DNA of 64,000 bases from JAGXLC01 sp964585385 (lineage in GTDB: Bacteria > Bacteroidota > Bacteroidia > Bacteroidales > UBA12077), in assembly GCA_964585385.1 (NCBI GenBank), contig CAZPDP010000017.1:1-64000 (forward strand), read 5' to 3'. Made by a program: the position numbers and the translations under genes. The notes beneath the pieces are model-generated. The model saw only the letters and a list, made by a program, of their open reading frames with translations, was not told the DNA's origin and did not search any database. Shown piece after piece: positions 61,264 to 64,000 of this stretch (positions are counted from its first letter, which is position 1; each line of letters starts with the position of its first letter).

Positions 61264-61744
61264 CTTTATATCCATTCTGCTTATCCTCATATCAATAAGC
61301 ATCAGCTTGCCATTGGTGAGAGTACTATGAGTATGAGGGAAGAGTTAAAATTCGACAGAGAAGGCGCTGAACAGATAGCACCTGTATGGCCTCCCCCAAT
61401 TACAAATCCTTTTCTCTTAAACCGGAAATGAAACTAGGTGTGGAAGATGTAATGAGGTTTCAGCGATCGGTATTTGAAGGGACTATTTACGATATGAGCG
61501 AAGATCCGGGCTGGTACGTTATCGGGGAAAACGGTAAAATGGTAAAAAGTCCTCTGGCTGCCCCTTTCCCAAGAAAAGAGATGCAAAAGCAGCGCAATTA
61601 TACAAAACGAACCCCGATAAAGCCCGGGAAATGATTACCGGTTATTCCTCCCGGAAAATGGATGAGTTGGTTAAAGCATACAAAGAGTTGCGTTATGATT
61701 TGATTATGAAATATACAAACAACAAACAGGATATAAACTTTTGA
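61264..61744 (+). pseudogene. Remnant of a C69-family dipeptidase
   Basis: Three pieces in three frames resemble a C69 dipeptidase. The first directly follows the glycyl radical enzyme stop (AYPHINKHQLAIGESTMSMR, up to about 61431). The second is a short frame from 61386 to 61634 (SFSLKPEMKLGVEDVMRFQR, then FEGTIYDMSEDPGW). The third is a C-terminal tail, 61631-61744 (KMDELVKAYKELRYDLIMKY). The N-terminal nucleophile region and large middle portions are missing, so it is a decayed gene rather than three small ones. The intact C69 gene at 55635 is of a different subtype. Confidence 0.65.
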
Positions 61745-61762
61745 TACACTGCTGAAATTATT

Positions 61763-61794
61763 GTGCCATCTTCAAATCTGGATGAGGATGGCAC
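61763..61794 (+). terminator. Hairpin after the hypD operon
   Basis: GTGCCATC (61763-61770) pairs with GATGGCAC (61787-61794), followed only by TTAAAC, so the T-run is weak. Possible terminator for the 55.6-61.7 kb operon. Confidence 0.4.
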
Positions 61795-61891
61795 TTAAAC
61801 TGATACTATGCATTGTAATTTTCTGTTCACTTTCCGTTAACCCATACTATTCAAACATGTTATCTTTCATTTCCATAGCGTATTGTTTTAT

Positions 61892-62185
61892 TTATTTTAT
61901 TGATTCCCTGAAATCATCAGCCCGATCATAAAATTCCCGTTTTTCACCAAACTCCATCACACGGGCAACCGGACCTCCACATCTTTTACAGGATCCTTCA
62001 ATCTTAATGTCGTTGAGGCGAGTCAGATAAATTTGCTTAACCTCTACTCCATCCTCACAATTATCTTCACAATTCGTGCAATAAACTCCTTTTTCCAGCA
62101 GATAGTTGTATAATTGCTTCCGCTCTTCATCAAGCAAAACATTCAATTGAAAATGATTGATCTGGATATCCTCCTTGTTTTTCAT
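61892..62185 (-). CDS. Small zinc-ribbon-like protein
   Basis: A 97-residue soluble protein of unknown function. Cys pairs CTNCEDNC (about 36-43) and CKRCGG (about 66-71) suggest a zinc ribbon. The N-terminus is acidic (NKEDIQINHFQLNVLLDEERK). No family name recognised. It stands alone. Confidence 0.65.
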   Translation of the reverse strand: MKNKEDIQINHFQLNVLLDEERKQLYNYLLEKGVYCTNCEDNCEDGVEVKQIYLTRLNDIKIEGSCKRCGGPVARVMEFGEKREFYDRADDFRESIK

Positions 62186-62286
62186 ATCTCAAATATTTTT
62201 TCTGTTGGTTAAACGATTTTTCTTCCAGTCAAACGAATGTCAGAGAAGATATAAAGGAAACATGAGATTCATGTTCCACAACCTGT

Positions 62287-62934
62287 TCATTTCTTAACCG
62301 GATATTTCTGTATCTTTCCCGAAGGAATAATATAGGTTCCCTCCTCACCCTCAGACATATAGTCCATCATAGCTGCCGTTACCCGGGAAGCATGAACAGG
62401 CTTGTAGTTCTTGGGAAAAAGAAAACTCAGCGCAATCATGATCCTCTTACCCACTTCTTCTCCGAATCTGTATTCTTTTCTGGGTCCCAATAACATAGAA
62501 GGTCGCATAATATATAGAGCCCTGAAAGAAATATCTTTTAAGTCCTCTTCCAGACGACCTTTTACTCTGTTATAGAAAAATAAAGAATTGGATTTTGCTC
62601 CTATGGCGCTTATAATTGCGAAGCGCTCTGCTCCGTTCCTGCGTGTAATTTGTGCTAGCTTAAGAGGATACTCCCAGTCGACCTTTTTTAAAGCATCACG
62701 GGATCCTGCTTTTTTGATTGTGGTTCCCAGTGCACAATAGACATGATCAGCTTGAAGAGCAGTCTCATCAATCTTATCATAATCAATGAGAATTTGTGTG
62801 AGGGCGGGATGTACTTTGTCCAATGGTTTTCTCACCAGTATCTTCACTTCATTATACAACCCGCTTTCAAGCAGCATATCTGTAAGATAAGAACCGGTCA
62901 GACCACTGGCTCCTGCTATTAGAGCTGTTCTCAT
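62287..62934 (-). CDS. NAD(P)-binding oxidoreductase, TIP30-like
   Basis: Atypical short-chain dehydrogenase/NAD(P)-binding protein of 215 residues. It starts with the Rossmann motif TALIAGASGLTGSYLTDML, then HVYCALGTTIKKAGS, FAIISAIGAKSNSLFFYNRV with the Tyr/Lys pair region, and YIMRPSMLLGPRKEYR. This pattern fits the HTATIP2/TIP30 and YbjT-like group. Enzymatic activity is unknown. The ATG at 62934 gives the canonical Rossmann start; 14 further codons upstream are unlikely. Confidence 0.82.
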   Translation of the reverse strand: MRTALIAGASGLTGSYLTDMLLESGLYNEVKILVRKPLDKVHPALTQILIDYDKIDETALQADHVYCALGTTIKKAGSRDALKKVDWEYPLKLAQITRRNGAERFAIISAIGAKSNSLFFYNRVKGRLEEDLKDISFRALYIMRPSMLLGPRKEYRFGEEVGKRIMIALSFLFPKNYKPVHASRVTAAMMDYMSEGEEGTYIIPSGKIQKYPVKK

Positions 62935-63206
62935 AAATTTCCTATTTGAATTAGCGATAAATTTACAAAATATCAATTACTAATTAATATCGTGCTTTAA
63001 GCATTACCATCCTATTCTTTGTTCAAACTTTTCAAATGTTCCTGTTTCTTTTACTTCCATGTTAGTATCTGACCGGCATTTCCCTGTATTTCATTTTATG
63101 GCTTTTATCTGTTTTAGAATAATTTTCTTCTTTAATTTTTCGTTTTAATTAAAATTTCATTTATTGCAAAAAACGGTTTAAAAGGATGACAATCTCAGTG
63201 AGAATT

Positions 63207-63235
63207 TTTGTTTCCGGATTAAACTCATTATATTT
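63207..63235 (+). promoter_or_regulatory. Candidate promoter of the MORN lipoprotein
   Basis: TTG (63207-63209), an 18-base spacer and TATATTTG (63228-63235) resemble the Bacteroidota promoter, 154 bases before the ATG at 63390. The remainder of the 413-base gap (62977-63389) shows nothing else. Confidence 0.4.
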
Positions 63236-63389
63236 GATATTAGAAATCCTTTTTATTTCCTGTCAAATGAAGTCTGAAAAATATTACTAAATCCCTGACA
63301 GAAAATATTCGAAAAGCAGAGACATTTTTTAAATGCCATTATATCAGAAAGAAAACATTTTTACTCACACTTTTTTTAAATATTTTGAT

Positions 63390-64000
63390 ATGAAATATAT
63401 TTTGTACATATCATCTTTTCTTTTGGTTCTTTTACTGAGTCAATGCTCTCTTTTTGAATACTCAAGCAAAAAGACAAGTGACTGTAACGTACTTATGCCC
63501 CAAATTAGTGATTATTACTTTGGGGAATGCAAAAACGGCCTGGCACATGGTGATGGAGAAGCAGAAGGAATTGATTCATACGAGGGTGAATTTAAAAAAG
63601 GTCTGCCCGATGGAGAAGGAGTTTATACATACACCAACGGGGATATATACAAAGGAGAATTTTCCAAAGGCGAAAAAGAAGGCGATGGAGTGCTTATTTA
63701 TGATGGAGAACCCGCTGACTCTTCTCTTAAAGGTGTCTGGAAAGCCGATTCTTTGCAAAGAGAAGAAGAAAAAAAGTATTATGAAGTATTACGTACCATA
63801 AATCTTGATTTCTACAGGTTTAATCGGATTGGCAAGGGGAAAGAAGTTATTATACGCATCAGAAGAGATCTCCTGGCTTCCCGAAGAGTCAGAGATGTTT
63901 CCGTATATCACAGTAGTGGTTATCTGAATCAAAATGGCAATGAAATAATTCTCACCTCGGTAAATTTTCCATTTACCTGCAGGGTATATTTTTTAGCTCA
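63390..64000 (+). CDS. MORN-repeat lipoprotein (partial, runs off the window)
   Basis: Open to the end of the window, at least 203 residues. The signal peptide ends in a lipobox (LLLSQC, Cys19). MORN repeats follow: YYFGECKNGLAHGDGEAEG, YEGEFKKGLPDGEGVYTY and YKGEFSKGEKEGDGVLIY. After about residue 130 there is a distinct region (FYRFNRIGKGKEVIIRI). MORN repeats mediate protein or membrane contacts; the role is unknown. It begins at ATG 63390; the next shorter frame at 63454 is in another frame and is a shadow. Confidence 0.8.
   Translation, partial: MKYILYISSFLLVLLLSQCSLFEYSSKKTSDCNVLMPQISDYYFGECKNGLAHGDGEAEGIDSYEGEFKKGLPDGEGVYTYTNGDIYKGEFSKGEKEGDGVLIYDGEPADSSLKGVWKADSLQREEEKKYYEVLRTINLDFYRFNRIGKGKEVIIRIRRDLLASRRVRDVSVYHSSGYLNQNGNEIILTSVNFPFTCRVYFLA

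Noticed and set aside
61386..61634. Independent 82-residue gene
   Set aside because: Its sequence matches an inner part of C69 dipeptidases and is flanked by other pieces of the same family in other frames, so it is part of a pseudogene.
63454..63801. 115-codon frame near the window end
   Set aside because: Another frame from 63390 has a lipoprotein signal and MORN repeats and stays open to the window end; this one is a shadow of it.

Overview
The window is about 64 kb of an AT-rich genome from the phylum Bacteroidota, most likely a marine or anaerobic lineage near Bacteroidales/Marinilabiliales. Several things point there: repeated -7 promoter elements of the form TAnnTTTG, near absence of Shine-Dalgarno sequences, a PorP/SprF-type membrane protein, a type IX secretion (T9SS) C-terminal sorting domain, Y_Y_Y beta-propeller sensors, and a sodium-pumping methylmalonyl-CoA decarboxylase operon. 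I saw no rRNA, tRNA, CRISPR array, prophage or intact insertion sequence.

Layout. 0.1-7.4 kb is housekeeping: fmt, a LysM glucosaminidase lipoprotein, cdd, a REC-PAS-adenylate cyclase, trmD, hsp20 behind a sigma-54-like promoter that is duplicated across a 100-N assembly gap, and kynU. 7.6-13.9 kb holds a lipoprotein, a cluster of REP-like hairpins, a LuxR-type regulator, a PAS histidine kinase, an OmpH/Skp-like protein and a PorP/SprF protein. 14.3-18.7 kb is a methylmalonyl-CoA epimerase/decarboxylase operon (Na+ pump). 18.8-21.2 kb has a Mut7-C RNase-like protein, a nitroreductase, an S4 protein and a sirtuin. 21.4-28.6 kb has the three-subunit transhydrogenase (pnt) diverging from sucA-sucB.

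28.7-46.0 kb is a surface-protein region read entirely on the minus strand. It holds a propeller/SpoIIE phosphatase sensor, a T9SS cargo protein, and four tandem paralogues of 694 to 1072 residues built from GGFAVSGR modules and 16-residue NxFxGxxAG repeats. Three of these end in an endosialidase-type (S74) chaperone. The fourth has a YadA-like head and is broken by a one-base frameshift. 46.3-55.4 kb carries a hybrid histidine kinase, pepD, and a set of transport and sulfur-related genes (TauE/SafE, RarD, CysQ, SLC13 with RCK_C domains).

55.6-61.7 kb is a probable operon: secreted C69 dipeptidase, MscS channel, radical-SAM activase and a glycyl radical enzyme. The enzyme's catalytic Cys and Gly are spaced as in trans-4-hydroxy-L-proline dehydratase (HypD). 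The decayed remains of a second C69 dipeptidase follow. The window ends with a zinc-ribbon-like protein, an NAD(P)-binding oxidoreductase and the start of a MORN-repeat lipoprotein.

Working together (inference): the methylmalonyl-CoA operon would couple propionyl-CoA formation to Na+ export. Transhydrogenase and 2-oxoglutarate dehydrogenase link NADH/NADPH balance to the TCA cycle. The 55-61 kb operon would release and dehydrate hydroxyproline from peptides.
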